A DNA stretch of 64,000 nucleotides from Ganoderma boninense (GCA_002900995.3 CM035305.1:4014467-4078466); one strand, 5' to 3'. Positions 33,446 through 44,065 are shown, counted from the first letter of the stretch. The notes: generated by a model not told the origin, from the letters alone. A program made the numbers and translations.

Positions 33446-34093
33446 ATGCCTCGCTTCAACCGCCAGCGATCTAACCACCGCAACCAACCGACGGCTCGCC
33501 CTCAGGAAGGCGCGAAAGCCTGTCACCCCGTTCCCCAATTCATCAAAGAGAGACGTGTGGTCAACTATGATCACCTTCCTCGAACCGCCGCCTCTATCTA
33601 TCCTGATGGAACTCTGTCCGACCGGATCGGATGGGTGCTCCTGCACCCCGACCTCCAGAACCATGTACGACTTCGCACCACAGAAATCCCCTATGCCGAA
33701 GTCTATATCGAAATCTACCGCTCCTACGGGAAGATGGCCATCATGCATCACAAGGTCATGAACTACATCCTGGAATCGACGGCGCCGACCAATAACAAGG
33801 CTGCAGCACTCCTGTCAGCTGAAGCAGCTTACAATGAATGTATCACGGCCGCGACACAGTTGATGAACCGAGTCATCAGCACTGGAGATGGGCTCATGCT
33901 CTATGGGACCTTCTTCCTCACAGAAACCAACACAACCCAAACACCGAACAACAACCCCTACCTGAGCCAGCCAGACTCAGTACTGGCCCTATCTCTCCAC
34001 ACGAAGGACCATCCACCACGTGCATCAATCATCTCTAACTCTGGTCGCAGTGCCGATGGAGAGCCATTTCCTAGCAGAACCCACATCCATTGA
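33446..34093 (+). CDS. Accessory ORF C-d, unknown 215-residue protein
   Basis: The ATG at 33446 has a good context (TGACCATGCC). The N-terminus is basic (MPRFNRQRSNHRNQ), as in nucleic-acid-binding or nuclear proteins. The centre looks globular: VVNYDHLPRTAASIYPDGTL, RIGWVLLHPDLQNHVRL, YAEVYIEIYRSYGKMAIMHH, and a helical AALLSAEAAYNECITAATQL. A possible TATA motif (GGTATAAGTAAGG) lies at about 33346, 100 bases upstream, so it may have its own promoter. I do not recognise the family and see no similarity to Env, dUTPase or a DNA methylase. Confidence 0.6.
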   Translation: MPRFNRQRSNHRNQPTARPQEGAKACHPVPQFIKERRVVNYDHLPRTAASIYPDGTLSDRIGWVLLHPDLQNHVRLRTTEIPYAEVYIEIYRSYGKMAIMHHKVMNYILESTAPTNNKAAALLSAEAAYNECITAATQLMNRVISTGDGLMLYGTFFLTETNTTQTPNNNPYLSQPDSVLALSLHTKDHPPRASIISNSGRSADGEPFPSRTHIH

Positions 34094-34100
34094 AATCATC

Positions 34101-35405
34101 AGAGAACAAAATCCACCTCCACCTCTCCCATCCACCAGCCGAAGAACACACTGGTCACAGTCGAGGAAATGATGGAACAATTGGAATGCGCAACGCGAGG
34201 AGATAAACCGGAAAGGGACGACGTCCCTCAGGATGTCAAGGACCCAGACTCCTCCACGGACAGGATTGGGAACCTATGTGCGGAATTACTAGCTCGACGA
34301 ACCGACTCCAGTAGCCCAAGCACTACAACGTCGTCGTCCAGCGAAGACCTCCTCATGCTCCAAACGATCCGGACTCTCCAATGCCTTACCTCGAACCTAT
34401 CCCACTCATCCCGAGTCCGAAGGATCATCGCAAGCGACATTTCCTATCCCCTGTCCCCAGACAAACCCGAACAGCCATATGTACAGCCGTTTCGAATATT
34501 CTCGATCTCAAGCAGAATCACAAGTCGAATCCCTGTTTCGCGACCACACAAACCAATGGGATACCCTATTGGACAAGAGGGCCACCTCATCTCCAACGGA
34601 AGCTGGCCAGGAGAATAGTCGGAAGAAGCCTGATGGATCTATTGTCTACGTCCACATGGACGGATTTCCTGCCGATTGACCCCTGGACGAGTCCAAAGAA
34701 TATTGGACGACATCCATACCTCAGACGCCACCCAGAGCTCGAACACCGAGCAGCACTCTTAATCTACGACAGCCTCGCCCGATGGGCAAACATCCCCTCT
34801 GTACTGGTCAAACCAGAACAACGAGAATTCGATTCAATGTGCCCTACCGCATCAACATCGATGAATCCCCAACGAACGCAGGCCGATGGAATGAACTCAA
34901 GAACGAGGTCTCGTCGGACGACACGTAAAAGCAACTATGATCCTCATACAAAACCAAGTCCGAGAACCCACACTGGGAAAGATTTTACGGATGTAGTCAT
35001 TGACGACATCACCGAGCTTCACGAAATGAGAAACTGGCGTACGACATTGAATGCCTACCTCGACAGGAACTGTGAAGATCCAGTGCAACTCGCTGCTTGT
35101 AACCTGCTCGACTATTTGGTCGTACGACGAACGGACAAGAAGTCCTAATATTGGACTTCCCATCCAAGGCACTCGATGGCCTAGTCTACTCCTCACTAGT
35201 CCACAACCCTCACGACGACTCTAATGCACTATACCACCTGAAACCGCAACCTACCGGAAGACGACAAGCACTGGAGAGACACCTCAAAGACATCATCAAC
35301 TACAAAACCTACCTAAAGGATGCCGGTCTTCAGGATAAAGCGGGCATACGATGGCAGTGCAGAACGTTCGAAAACAACGGTGAGGACAACTTTGCAGGGG
35401 GAGAG
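34101..35405 (+). pseudogene. Further accessory coding region of element C, frame-shifting
   Basis: Protein-like stretches follow one another in different frames: MMEQLECATRGDKPERDDVP (34169), PYLEPIPLIPSPKDHRKRHF (34384), SRFEYSRSQAESQVESLFRD (34481), GRWNELKNEVSSDD (34885), DVVIDDITELHEMRNWRTTL (34990) and ALDGLVYSSLVHNPHDDSNA (35170). One spliced or frameshifted gene of roughly 400 codons would explain them; the changes of frame may be introns too weak for me to place or one-base errors. It runs to the polypurine tract. Function unknown. Confidence 0.45.
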
Positions 35406-35412
35406 GGAATAA

Positions 35413-35901
35413 TGTTACGGACGTATAGTAAGAGGCTTATCACAACCATACTTTCCCTTTTTGATTACTAAAGACCCTATTACATTAAGGAGTAACCACG
35501 TACATAGCACCCAGGACACAGCACAGGGACCACAGCCCACGGTAACCATAGTACAATAGATCACAGTACATATAGCCCACAGCCCACAGTCCGCAGTCCG
35601 CAGTCCACAGCCCGCAGTCCGCAGTCCGCAGTCCACAGCCTTGAACCTATATTACAGTCACTACATACATAGCCTGAAACCTTAGGATCCTACATGTATA
35701 TAAGGGGCACACCTCAGCAGTGACCCCCCAGTTTTCAAGTCTCTTGTCTATCTAGCTAACTGCTCTGCGAGCAGTACCTTCATACCCTACGTCCTCTAGA
35801 CCTAACAAGTCTAGTATCCAACTCTAAAGTCAGTCACTAGGTCTTTGGTCTAAACGGCCTAACCTATTGAACTGTAAGTCCACTAGGTTAAGGACGTAAC
35901 A
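35413..35901 (+). repeat. 3' LTR of element C
   Basis: The 489 bases match the 5' LTR along the whole length, with one-base insertions and deletions such as extra A bases around 35548-35575. The same TATA box and hairpins recur. The target duplication CAGGT follows directly at 35902. Confidence 0.93.
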
Positions 35902-35906
35902 CAGGT

Positions 35907-38480
35907 AACTACTTGCCTGGGCCGTCCGGGATCTCGTTGGTTGAAGGGCCGTGTGGCTTCGCATGTGAAGTCTTGCCACGGCGACAAGTGTCGCAGGTCT
36001 CACGTAATCCTTAATGAACTTTGCCATGCCCGGCCACCAGTAGTTCCGTGTGACCAACTCACTGTCTTTGCCTGGCCAGGGTGTCCAGCAGCGGGAGTCG
36101 TGGTGAATGCGCACTATTTCTGCTCGAGCGCATCGTCTTGGGACATAAACTCGGCCGCGGTAGAGCAGCAGCCCTGTTCTGTGTTCCAGTCCACCAAAAT
36201 CATTCTGTAGACGTGCTGGCTCTAGCTTATCGAGCTTGCTGAGTGCCTCTGCAACCTCCTGGCTCACGCTCTCCACATTCTCGAATGCGGCGGAGCAGTG
36301 CCTTCTCTGGTACCACTGACATGTGCCCTCTCTTGGCTGCCAACTACCGGAAGCGATCGGGTTGCAACATGATCTCGGTTCAGGTTGTCATCGGCGTCAT
36401 CCTTCTGGTGATCAGGCCTGCCGCGACAGCGCATCTGCCCTACGTTGGAGGTGCCTGGCTTGTGTGCAATGACAAAGTCGAACCGTGACAGATAGAGAGC
36501 CAATCATGCTGTCCTGCGTGTGAGGTTTGCGCGGCTTCCAGTACTCGAGGTTCTTTGTCCAACTGGATCTTCGAACACGCTAGATGACCCCTCGAGAGTA
36601 GTGGTGCCAGACCTGCAGGGCACGGATGAGCGAGCATCTCCTTGTCATAGATCTCGTAGTTGCGTTCCGCATCGCTCATTGACTCAGAGTGGAAAGCCAC
36701 AGGTTGCCATTTCCGTCCTCCGCCCTCCTGAGACAGAACCGCACCGGTACATGTACCCGGATGCATCGACTTCAATGCGGGTTTTGCGGTCTGGGTCATA
36801 CATGTCAGACAGGGCTTTCAGTGGAACGACGTTTGAGCTCATCGAATGCTGATTGCTCTTCGGCACCCCTTGCCAGGGAGCATTACCCGTGAGACGGTCA
36901 AAGGGGTTGGCATACTGCACTGAAGTCCTTTAATGAACCGCCTGTAGAAATTCGCGAAACCGCGGAACTTCTGTACGTCTGAGGCGTTCTGAGGACAGGC
37001 CTTCTGCGATACCCCTGACCTTCACTGGGTCCATCTCCACACCGGTTCTCCGAGACGAGCACACCTAGGTACTCAAAACTTAGGCTGTTCGAATTCCGCA
37101 CTTCTTCTGGCTTGCAGAACAGGTCGTGCTCTGCAGACGCTTCAGGACCTCACGCACCAATGTGCGATGCTCCTCGATGTCGTTGGTGAATATGAGGATG
37201 TCGTCGAGGTAGATAGTGATTTTGCCTAGCCGAGTATGATGAGGTCCTTGAAGAATGTCATTCATGAGCGCAGAGAATGTACTGGGGAGTTAGCCAGTCC
37301 GAAGTACATCACGTTCGGTTCGACAACAGTCCGCGATTGGTAACAAAGGCAGCCTTCCATTCATCACCGTCTTAAATCCGCACATTGTTGTACCCCCAAC
37401 GGATGTCAAGCTTTGTAAAGTACTTGCCCTCTTGAGTCATCCATCAGTCGACACCAGCGGGAGGTGGGTACGGTTCTTAATGTGATGTCGTTCAATTCGC
37501 AGTAGTCCTGTACAGGACGTAGCGCTGCCATCCTTCTTTTTAACGAAGAAAGAATGGTGATGACATCGGTGACTTCGACTCTTGATATAACCTTTGCCAA
37601 GTTCTCACCAAGGAACTTGTCAAGCTCGACCAGCTCGCTGGAGACAGGGGGTCACCTTGGATGGAAATCCTAGCATCTGGTACAGTTCTATAGCGTGGTC
37701 ATAGGGTCCGTGCTCAGGTAGACGTTCGGACACCTCTTTCGAGAACACACGCAGATATTCGTGGTACTGGGGAGTACAATCTCTTTGACAGGACGGACTT
37801 CCTTCTTCTGGTACTCTTGTTCAGCGAGCTGTTGAGAGTACCGTGTAGCTCGCGATACAAGATCTTAGGGTACCTCAGAGTCGTCGTCCATCTTCCAGTG
37901 CATTGAGAAGAGACTCCTCATGCCATCTCCATTCCGCAGAAAAAAACCTGGTGGTGAGTCTATCTTCCTCCTCCTCCTCGACCATTACGGCCGTGCATAT
38001 CCTACCCATATCTTTGCCTTCCGCCACCCGTCGAGAACCATTGCGCGCCGTAAAGCCGTACCTCCGTATCACGCGCTTTGGTCTCAACACAGGTTTGGAT
38101 GCCTTCCGATGAGCCGAGACATGCCTCTGGACATCTCGATAGCGCAGCGAGCCACGTTCTCAATCTATTCAGGGTTTGCTCGCGCAGCCAGTTCCAGGCC
38201 AATGTTACATCCTCTTCTCCTATGTCTGTCCACCACAAACACCACCTTCTCTCGGTGGTATCCAATCGCCATATCCAACACAGCGACCTCCGTGATCGTT
38301 CCATCACGTCTCAGTACCGTCTATATTGTACAGAGGAATTGGCCTGCCAACTTCCTCGTCGTAACCCTGGTTCTTCTCTAGGAACCGTCTATGTACAAAA
38401 CTTAGTAGTAGCTCCACTATCTACCATTGCTACTATGGTCCTTATGTCGCTGCTTGCCGATTAACCGTACTGGTATATGA
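35907..38480 (-). pseudogene. pol: Element B pol: integrase start, RNase H, RT and protease, heavily frameshifted
   Basis: Read on the minus strand toward lower coordinates, pieces appear in changing frames: protease near 38250-38340, the linker, RT (LDDILIFTNDIEEH, the YLDD active site, near 37200), RNase H (IEVDASGYMYRCG, then SDAERNYEIYDKEML), IAHKPGTSN, and the integrase zinc module (IHHDSRCWTPWPGKD, LVTRNYWWPGMAKFIKDY). The frame changes about every 100-200 bases. The related copy at 58852-59736 keeps one frame across the protease, so the breaks here are probably mostly one-base sequence errors. Confidence 0.85.
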
Positions 38481-38559
38481 AAGTGTTGACCACTGTATTT
38501 ACTTCATATACAACGCGGAACTCAGTACAGAAAATCGACTATTACTACAAGAGCCGGCA

Positions 38560-39440
38560 CGCGCAGCCGTCCAGTGCGGCTCTAGATCAGAAACCCTCCT
38601 TCTTCTCAGCGGTCTAAGGGCCGCGATCTTCTCCTCCATCGCCTTGACTGGCCTGAAGAGCCGCTACTTCCGGTGGTCGCAGTGGACGAGGAAGCAAGCT
38701 TGCTGACATCTTTAGCCGCGGCAGTCAATACTTGCGATGTCGGGCCTGGCCCACAGATGTAGGCAGTTCCTGGGAACCGGCTTCTTGCCCTCAGTAGCAG
38801 CCCGCCTCTCCCCCTTCTTCTTCCATCCCAAAGGACTTCGCCGTTCTTGCCTCCCTGGTGACGAGGGCTCTGGTCGAGCAACAGCGCCAACTTCTGGATT
38901 TTTGGTGAGGTCCGAGATGTCATGAGCACTGGTGGCGAGGACGTCCCGGAGCCTGGGTAAGCGGCCAGAGCGTGTAGCGTTCGCGTTTGTGCTCGTCGCG
39001 CCGGAAGCCGGTCCGCGCTGCAGCGCATTGAACTGCGCCGTTACCTCCTGGACAGTGCCAACCTTGCGATACGCCTTCAAAGCTTGACAAGTTCGGCGAT
39101 GGCACCTCCTTGTCGTCAGCCGCGCAGAAGTGAATCCTTGAGGACGTGCTGAACGCGCCATAGTCGCTGCCCAAGGGCTTAGTTCCGCCGGCGAGCTTTA
39201 ACAAATGTGGGCGGCCAGCCAGGCCTGCTGCTCCTCCGTGAGCTTACTGAGGATGGTCATCCATATGACGTCGCTAGGTGTGCAACCGCTACCGCCGTAA
39301 GTGTTGTAGTAGATCTGAAGCAGCGGACACAAAGCGGAGACCAATCCTGTGCGGATTTTCCATCGTATTTCATGTGGGGCGATTGGGAGAGGAGCTTGGA
39401 GGTGTCGAATGCCAAGTGCGGGGGCAGGAGTGGTCATTGG
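38560..39440 (-). pseudogene. gag: Element B Gag, frameshifted
   Basis: The minus strand encodes, in pieces, the same Gag as 57770-58730: the start near 39440 (MTTPAPALGI), MTILSKLTEEQQAWLAAHIC, FDDKEVP-like and TGRLPRLRDVLATSAHDISD, then KKKGERRAATEGKKPVPRN and a degraded zinc knuckle. At the position where the related copy has a stop, this one keeps Trp (GWKKKGE). Confidence 0.8.
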
Positions 39441-40407
39441 TGGGTGGTGACGCTCGACTGGTGCAGCTGATGATGAATGAAGAGGAGTGTTGAGGCTAAA
39501 TAGTCCTCTTGCTTGGGTTCTTTCTTTACTTCAGGCTTTCTCTGCCCTTTTGGGAGTTTAGAATTGAAGCAATGGGGGTTGCGGGCGTCGAGGTTCAATA
39601 CTGTCTAAGACGCTCTGTGATGAGTTTAAGAAGTCTTAGTCGAGGATGGGAGACCCTGTTGATCGTGCGGGACTGGATTTGACTTGACACGACTCTGGGG
39701 TTGTGAGGTTGGGTTGAAGGCAGAGCGTGATGAGGGATTCTATGAATGCAATCAGGGCAGCTTGGTGAGCTGGGGGTCAGCTGGTCTCGGTGTGGTGGTG
39801 CTGGAGTATGGTGAGGTGATGCGATAAGACCTTCATGCTTGGTTCAGCTCGAGGCAGGGTGCAATGAGTCGCGCGAGTCTCAGGAGTGTCAGAAAATCTC
39901 CAGTGCCATTGGGCACGGTTGTTTGCACAGACGACGACCAATCACCAAGCTTGTTTGCTAGTATTTGTGCTGAACTTTTGTGGCGTAAGAGATAATGTGT
40001 TTTCCTTGCAAGCAGGATGACAGGGTGTCTCACTTCCTATACAGAATGAAAACGGCAGGTGCACGATCTGACACTGTCTGCTCAGCCTCCTCGGCCTATT
40101 GCTTGTCTTAGCCCAAGGGACACGGCCCAAGGGTGTTCTGCCTTGGCTTTGTTTCGCCGCCTCTCTAGCCTCCCACGCCATGAGCGGACCCACTTCTGTC
40201 AGTACCGGGGTCTCGTGTTAGGAAGCTTTCCGTGTACTGTACCACTAGAGTGGCAGCCTCAGGTTGCGCCGAGACCACGTCCAATGTGGACTAGAGTGCG
40301 CACTACGCCTAGCCAACACAGAGGATCTAAGTGCGTACTGTACGAGAAGAAAAGAATGTGTGTGGAGTACGCGGCATGCCGGTGCTCGTGTAGAAGTTTC
40401 AACCTAA
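39441..40407 (-). other. Element B 5' leader between LTR and gag
   Basis: No open frame of note lies here. The 40 bases next to the LTR (TTAGGTTGAAACTTCTACAC on the minus strand) match the corresponding position after the LTR at 56938, so they are the true leader including the primer site. The sequence does not match a standard tRNA primer site by eye. Much of 39500-39960 is GT-rich on the plus strand and has no visible function. Confidence 0.6.
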
Positions 40408-40867
40408 TGTTACACTGACTGTCCGAGTAATGATCAGGGAGGAGGTTACGAGACGAGCAAGGGCGTCGATGAGCACTTGTGCAGCGAGAGCAGAGCAAGG
40501 CTCGACAGTCACTGGAGACAAGTATGTATTGAAGCAAGTAACTAACGAGCGAGAAATTACAGCGAGGCTACCTGGAGACAAGAAGGTCAAAACTGAGGTC
40601 TCCAGTAGCGAAGTACAGGTCTTATATACATTAAGCGACAATGGAACCTGGGACAATAGGAACATGGACACGGGAACCAGTGGAAGAACAATAGTAGTAT
40701 GTAGTACAATGACGACGGGAACAATGGTAACAGGAGTTTTGTACTGGCGAGAACAAGGGACGGGTTTGCTAAACAACGGAGGACATAAGGACGACCGCGG
40801 GAGGCAAACAGTCCAAAAAGGGAAAGAGAGAACGCCGGGTAGGGGCCGAGTGGTGCCGTTCATGACA
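40408..40867 (-). repeat. 5' LTR of element B
   Basis: It matches the 3' LTR from end to end but with about one indel per 20-30 bases (for example TTACACTGACTGTCCGAG for TTACGACTGGCTGTCGAG). Substitutions are few. Such an indel-dominated difference between the two LTRs of one insertion suggests poor consensus sequence. Confidence 0.9.
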
Positions 40868-41035
40868 CGCCAGGGACGCCAATCCGAGTACCTAATTGGA
40901 CTTCTGGACGACGAGCTCGATGTGCCGTTGGCTGGCGTGAAGGAGAAAGGCAAGAGGTCACTAGGGTGCCCTCGTGTTCCAGTTTCGGCTTGTGGGACAT
41001 TCTCGGGTCTTCTCACTACATCTTGGAGGGCGTTA
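40868..41035 (+). pseudogene. pol: 3' end of element A after the B insertion
   Basis: The pol frame broken at 22687 resumes after the CGCC duplication: AGG GAC GCC AAT CCG AGT ACC and TAA at 40893-40895. The remaining 140 bases to the LTR are non-coding; GGAGGGCG near 41026 is the only purine-rich candidate for the second-strand primer. Confidence 0.75.
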
Positions 41036-41384
41036 TGTAACCGCCCGTGCCTCGATCCCTCGCTCAGACCTGTTACTTACATCTCCCATTCTCACATTGG
41101 TCCATCATCCCGCTCCCTACCTAAAATCAGCAGTGCTTACTATTAGCCTGTCCTCAGCCTGTGTCATCCCGCCTGTACTCACGTGCTTGCCCTCTCTGTC
41201 CTTATCTCATATCCCCTCCGGTCCTGTGCCTCTTGACGACTAGTATAAAAAAGCCTGTATGTACGCAAGGATCGTTGCGTACTCTGGAACAGAATCTACA
41301 GTCGACAACTGTCTCTGCCACTGTGCGCTCTTCCCGATCCATGTGCCGTGACCGCCTCTCCAATCCGGAACTGCCAGCATCACA
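41036..41384 (+). repeat. 3' LTR of element A
   Basis: The 349 bases match the 5' LTR at 13141, including the TATA region near 41246, with many one-base indels. The GTTTC target duplication follows at 41385-41389. Confidence 0.92.
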
Positions 41385-41445
41385 GTTTCCTTCGGAAATT
41401 GGTGCACAGCTTCTGTTCCCAACCCAGTCCAAAGTACTCTCCAAC

Positions 41446-42828
41446 CACTCCTCCCCCCGTATCTCCCTCATTTCTTGGCCAAATCTCATGATCTAAAATT
41501 GTGTTAGAAGCAGCATATTCTACCTCTATCCAATGGTGGTATTTGATCTGATGGTATTTCCCTGATCTATTACAGTGGGGGTATTAGTGTGCAAAACTGA
41601 TAAAGAATACCATAAGAAGATTAAGCTCTGATAAGGCATATAAAGAACGATCTCCTGGATAGTTGTATATACACAAATATAGAACTAAAAGAGATCCCTG
41701 TCAATTTGGTGAAGATGGTAATGCAAGATATAGAGGAAAACAGTAATGCAAATTGTGCTATGGCAGAAATAGAATATCGGAAGGTAGGGCTGTCCACAGC
41801 CTGCAAGTTGGTATATATATGCCAGCAACGTATAGTAGTAACATGTGTATAAAGTTTTTCAAGGCAATCGGACCATGGAGGGCTGTGATATAAGGGGATC
41901 AAATGTGGGGGGTAGGGGGAGGAAGGGGTCAGTGAAAGTGCATGGATTGGGGTGTAATAATATATTCGTTAGAAAAGCCCTAAATCAGGGCCTTTCCAAA
42001 GGTACCAAAGGGCTTGGTGATAGCCCTACTAGCCCCCAAGATATTGCCTGCAAAGTGCCCTAGGGCTGAATAGTGAGCTCCCCTATAAATAGTACTAAGG
42101 TACTGCCTTGCACAAACAAACGCACATACCAATATATACCACTACTATACCTACTATATGCAAAAACAAAAGGGGATTGCCGAAAAAGAATCAAATACAG
42201 CACCCTCAGTCCTCCCCACCACTGTAATAGGCTATATATAACAGCTGTAGTGGTGTAGTGCTTCGCTTTTGATCTATTGGATGCTCCCTATCTATAGTAC
42301 ATGCTGCAAAAAGAATCAAGTCATATCGTACAGTATTGAGCCCACAATAGACCCATAAGGTACCCCATCCTGGTGCCCCCACCTGCCCCTTGCCTTACCT
42401 ACCATATTAGGCATTGCAAAATCGCAAAAAATAAGCGCCAAAGCGCCATTAGAATCAGTATCTATTTACAATATCAGTCCCATTTACAATTCTAGCTCAT
42501 TTTACAATCTTCCAACAATTACAATCTCAACTGGATTACAATACTATCAGATTTACAAACACCACCCTGATTACAACACTCTCCTGATTTACAACATCAG
42601 CTGGTTTTACAATATAACAGTGATATACACACTGTCTGGATATAATGCATGATGTAATATACAATATAGGCCAGTTTAACAATAGCCTAGTACTCGATCT
42701 ACAATAATACAGATATACAATGCAACACCCACCATTGTTATATGTACAACCCCCACCAGGTTTTAACACATCACATAGTGAGCCACCAAATACACAATCT
42801 AATTGCAGGTACCTGGCTATTGTATTAC
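41446..42828 (-). repeat. Foldback/TIR element, right arm
   Basis: It is the reverse complement of 11730-13101. The inner end starts at the CTCCTCCCCCC run and the outer end is GGCTATTGTATTAC, directly followed by the copia LTR at 42829. The TTTACAAT units of the 18-base array recur between about 42460 and 42620, with indels that blur the spacing. Confidence 0.8.
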
Positions 42829-43023
42829 TGTTGAAGTCGGCGCTGTAGCGCCGCAGATTGAATCGCACCAAGCCACGATCGCACCGTACGTACATTGCAT
42901 TGTCCCCCTACCTGGGGTTTTTTCGTTTCGTTCAGCATAGGACATCTCATAGAGTTACAATTCAGACTTTACAGAGCTTGACACAGTCCATTGTGACGTT
43001 CCTGAGGGCCACTGCAGCTAACA
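42829..43023 (+). repeat. Ty1/copia 5' LTR (internally deleted)
   Basis: It starts TGTTGAAGTCGGCGC and ends GCAGCTAACA. The first about 85 and last about 65 bases match the copia LTR at 63434-63859 (in reverse complement), but about 230 bases of the middle are absent here. The missing part includes a duplicated GACTTTACAGAGCTTGACAC unit. Confidence 0.85.
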
Positions 43024-43035
43024 GGTTATGAGCCC
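43024..43035 (+). promoter_or_regulatory. Primer binding site, half-tRNA-iMet type
   Basis: GGTTATGAGCCC directly after the LTR is complementary to the anticodon arm of initiator tRNA-Met (GGGCUCAUAACC). Ty5 and Drosophila copia prime with a half tRNA cut in that loop, so this fits a known copia mechanism and fixes the LTR end. Confidence 0.75.
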
Positions 43036-43965
43036 TGCGCTCTCAGCAACCTCAGGACTCCAATTTCGCTTGTCTCCCGCCTCCTGGGCGCACCCAGCCC
43101 CCACTCCTCTCCTGCTCCCTGTGCTTGACGCATCTGCTCGCCTCTGGACTGGTTCCTTCTCTCTTCGCTCCAGACGCAGTTTTCGTTCCCCTCACCTCGT
43201 CGTTTCGCCAGTGGCGTCGCGCGCGCCACGTCATCGCGGCCCCTCGTTGCCACGTCCCCACGTCGTGCGCCCATGGATCCAGTATGTCATTCATGCCTCC
43301 CTACTCCTTCTGCTGCCACCCCATCCTCTCCAAGCCCCAGTGCGCTTGCCCAGTGCACTGCCAGCAAGAGGGCGCCCCCCCAGGCTCCCAGGTCATCCCC
43401 CAGCTCTCCCACATGTGTCAATGCAGGATATGGCCTTGGGCCCATGCTTGTCATTCTCATGCCGATTGAGGCCAGATGACACCCCCAGCACATGCTGGAT
43501 GGCCATGGTCGACCTTCGCTGTTCCCTCTGCCTCCATGCGTCCCCAAGACCGTCTCTTCGCTCTCGCACCCTGCTCGCACCATGTGGAACACCAGACACG
43601 GGTGCGATCACGCAATGACCCCAAAGGCACTCGTTTCGCTCCTACTCCCCACAAGCATCCCCATCCGCCTCGCCCAACTCCACATGTCTAACTCTGCGGC
43701 TATGGGTCTCTTGTTGTTCCAGCCGCTGAGATGGACGGAAGTTTTGCCCCTGCCATCGTGCTGCATGACGTCTGCGTTTCCCTGCGCCTAGCCAGGCAAA
43801 CCTCCTGTCCGATTTTCCACCTCACCCGGGAGAAGGGCTACTCTGTTTGGCTCTTTCTGCGTCGTCTGTGCTGTTTCTTACCACCAGGGCAGCCTGCCGC
43901 TTCAAGGGCCCCAGGTCAACGGCACAACGCTCGGCTACCTCCTAGGCCACACCCTGTATCTCTCC
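43036..43965 (+). pseudogene. Ty1/copia polyprotein, deleted and frameshifted 5' part
   Basis: Coding traces are Pro/Ser-rich at first (43273, MDPVCHSCLPTPSAATPS). Near 43710-43880 there is a recognisable pre-integrase segment: AEMDGSFAPAIVLHDV, then FHLTREKGYSVWLF, equal to the usual LHVPxLxxNLLSxxxLTxxxG block of copia pols. Only about 700 bases separate this from the PBS, so most of Gag and protease is deleted. The sequence stops at the N gap. Confidence 0.6.
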
Positions 43966-44065
43966 NNNNNNNNNNNNNNNNNNNNNNNNNNNNNNNNNNN
44001 NNNNNNNNNNNNNNNNNNNNNNNNNNNNNNNNNNNNNNNNNNNNNNNNNNNNNNNNNNNNNNNNN
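43966..44065. other. Assembly gap (100 N)
   Basis: A run of exactly 100 N usually stands for a gap of unknown size. The copia element on its left has no right half, and the segmental duplication begins 80 bases to its right, so order and distance across it are not secured by sequence. The 80 bases 44066-44145 contain nothing recognisable. Confidence 0.97.

Larger units (their letters stand above)
24251..35901 (+). mobile_element. Ty3/Gypsy chromovirus C with post-pol accessory region
   Basis: The 11.65-kb element has LTRs at 24251-24734 and 35413-35901 and a perfect 5-base target duplication CAGGT (24246-24250, 35902-35906). It is the innermost and so the youngest layer of the nest. Order: LTR, hairpin-rich leader, ATG-less ORF1, gag, pol (protease, RT, RNase H, integrase, chromodomain), then 3.87 kb with further ORFs, a polypurine tract (GCAGGGGGAGAGGGAATAA, ending at 35412) and the 3' LTR. 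Ordinary chromoviruses are 5-7 kb and end shortly after the chromodomain. Pol carries one TGA and one frameshift, so this copy is probably not autonomous. Confidence 0.93.
22688..40867 (-). mobile_element. Ty3/Gypsy chromovirus B, inserted in A and interrupted by C
   Basis: The LTRs are 22688-23147 (3' LTR on the minus strand) and 40408-40867 (5' LTR). CGCC stands on both sides as target duplication, with the fifth base differing. Gag lies at about 38560-39440, pol at 35907-38480, and the integrase end at 23174-24250; element C splits the integrase at 24250/35902. Removing C rejoins the integrase reading. The copy at 56479-59736 is a relative. The left, LTR-proximal part is intact, whereas the right part is full of one-base indels. 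Confidence 0.92.
13141..41384 (+). mobile_element. Ty3/Gypsy-like retrotransposon A, interrupted by B and C
   Basis: The ends are LTRs at 13141-13488 and 41036-41384, flanked by a perfect 5-base target duplication GTTTC (13136-13140 and 41385-41389). Without its inserts the element is about 10 kb. Order is LTR, gag with a CCHC knuckle, protease, RT, RNase H, integrase, a C-terminal extension, LTR. The insert is element B (22688-40867), with B's target base pattern CGCC repeated at 22684-22687 and 40868-40871. Several nonsense codons and frameshifts make this copy non-autonomous. Confidence 0.93.

Noticed and set aside
31588..35405. Interpreting the post-pol region as an envelope gene or a captured virus
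   Set aside because: There is only one short hydrophobic helix, no signal peptide with long ectodomain, no cysteine pattern or fusion-peptide-like segment.
43028..43618. 196-codon frame starting in the copia primer site as a real Gag
   Set aside because: Composition is Pro/Arg/Ser low complexity, it overlaps the PBS, and the recognisable copia segment downstream is in another frame.
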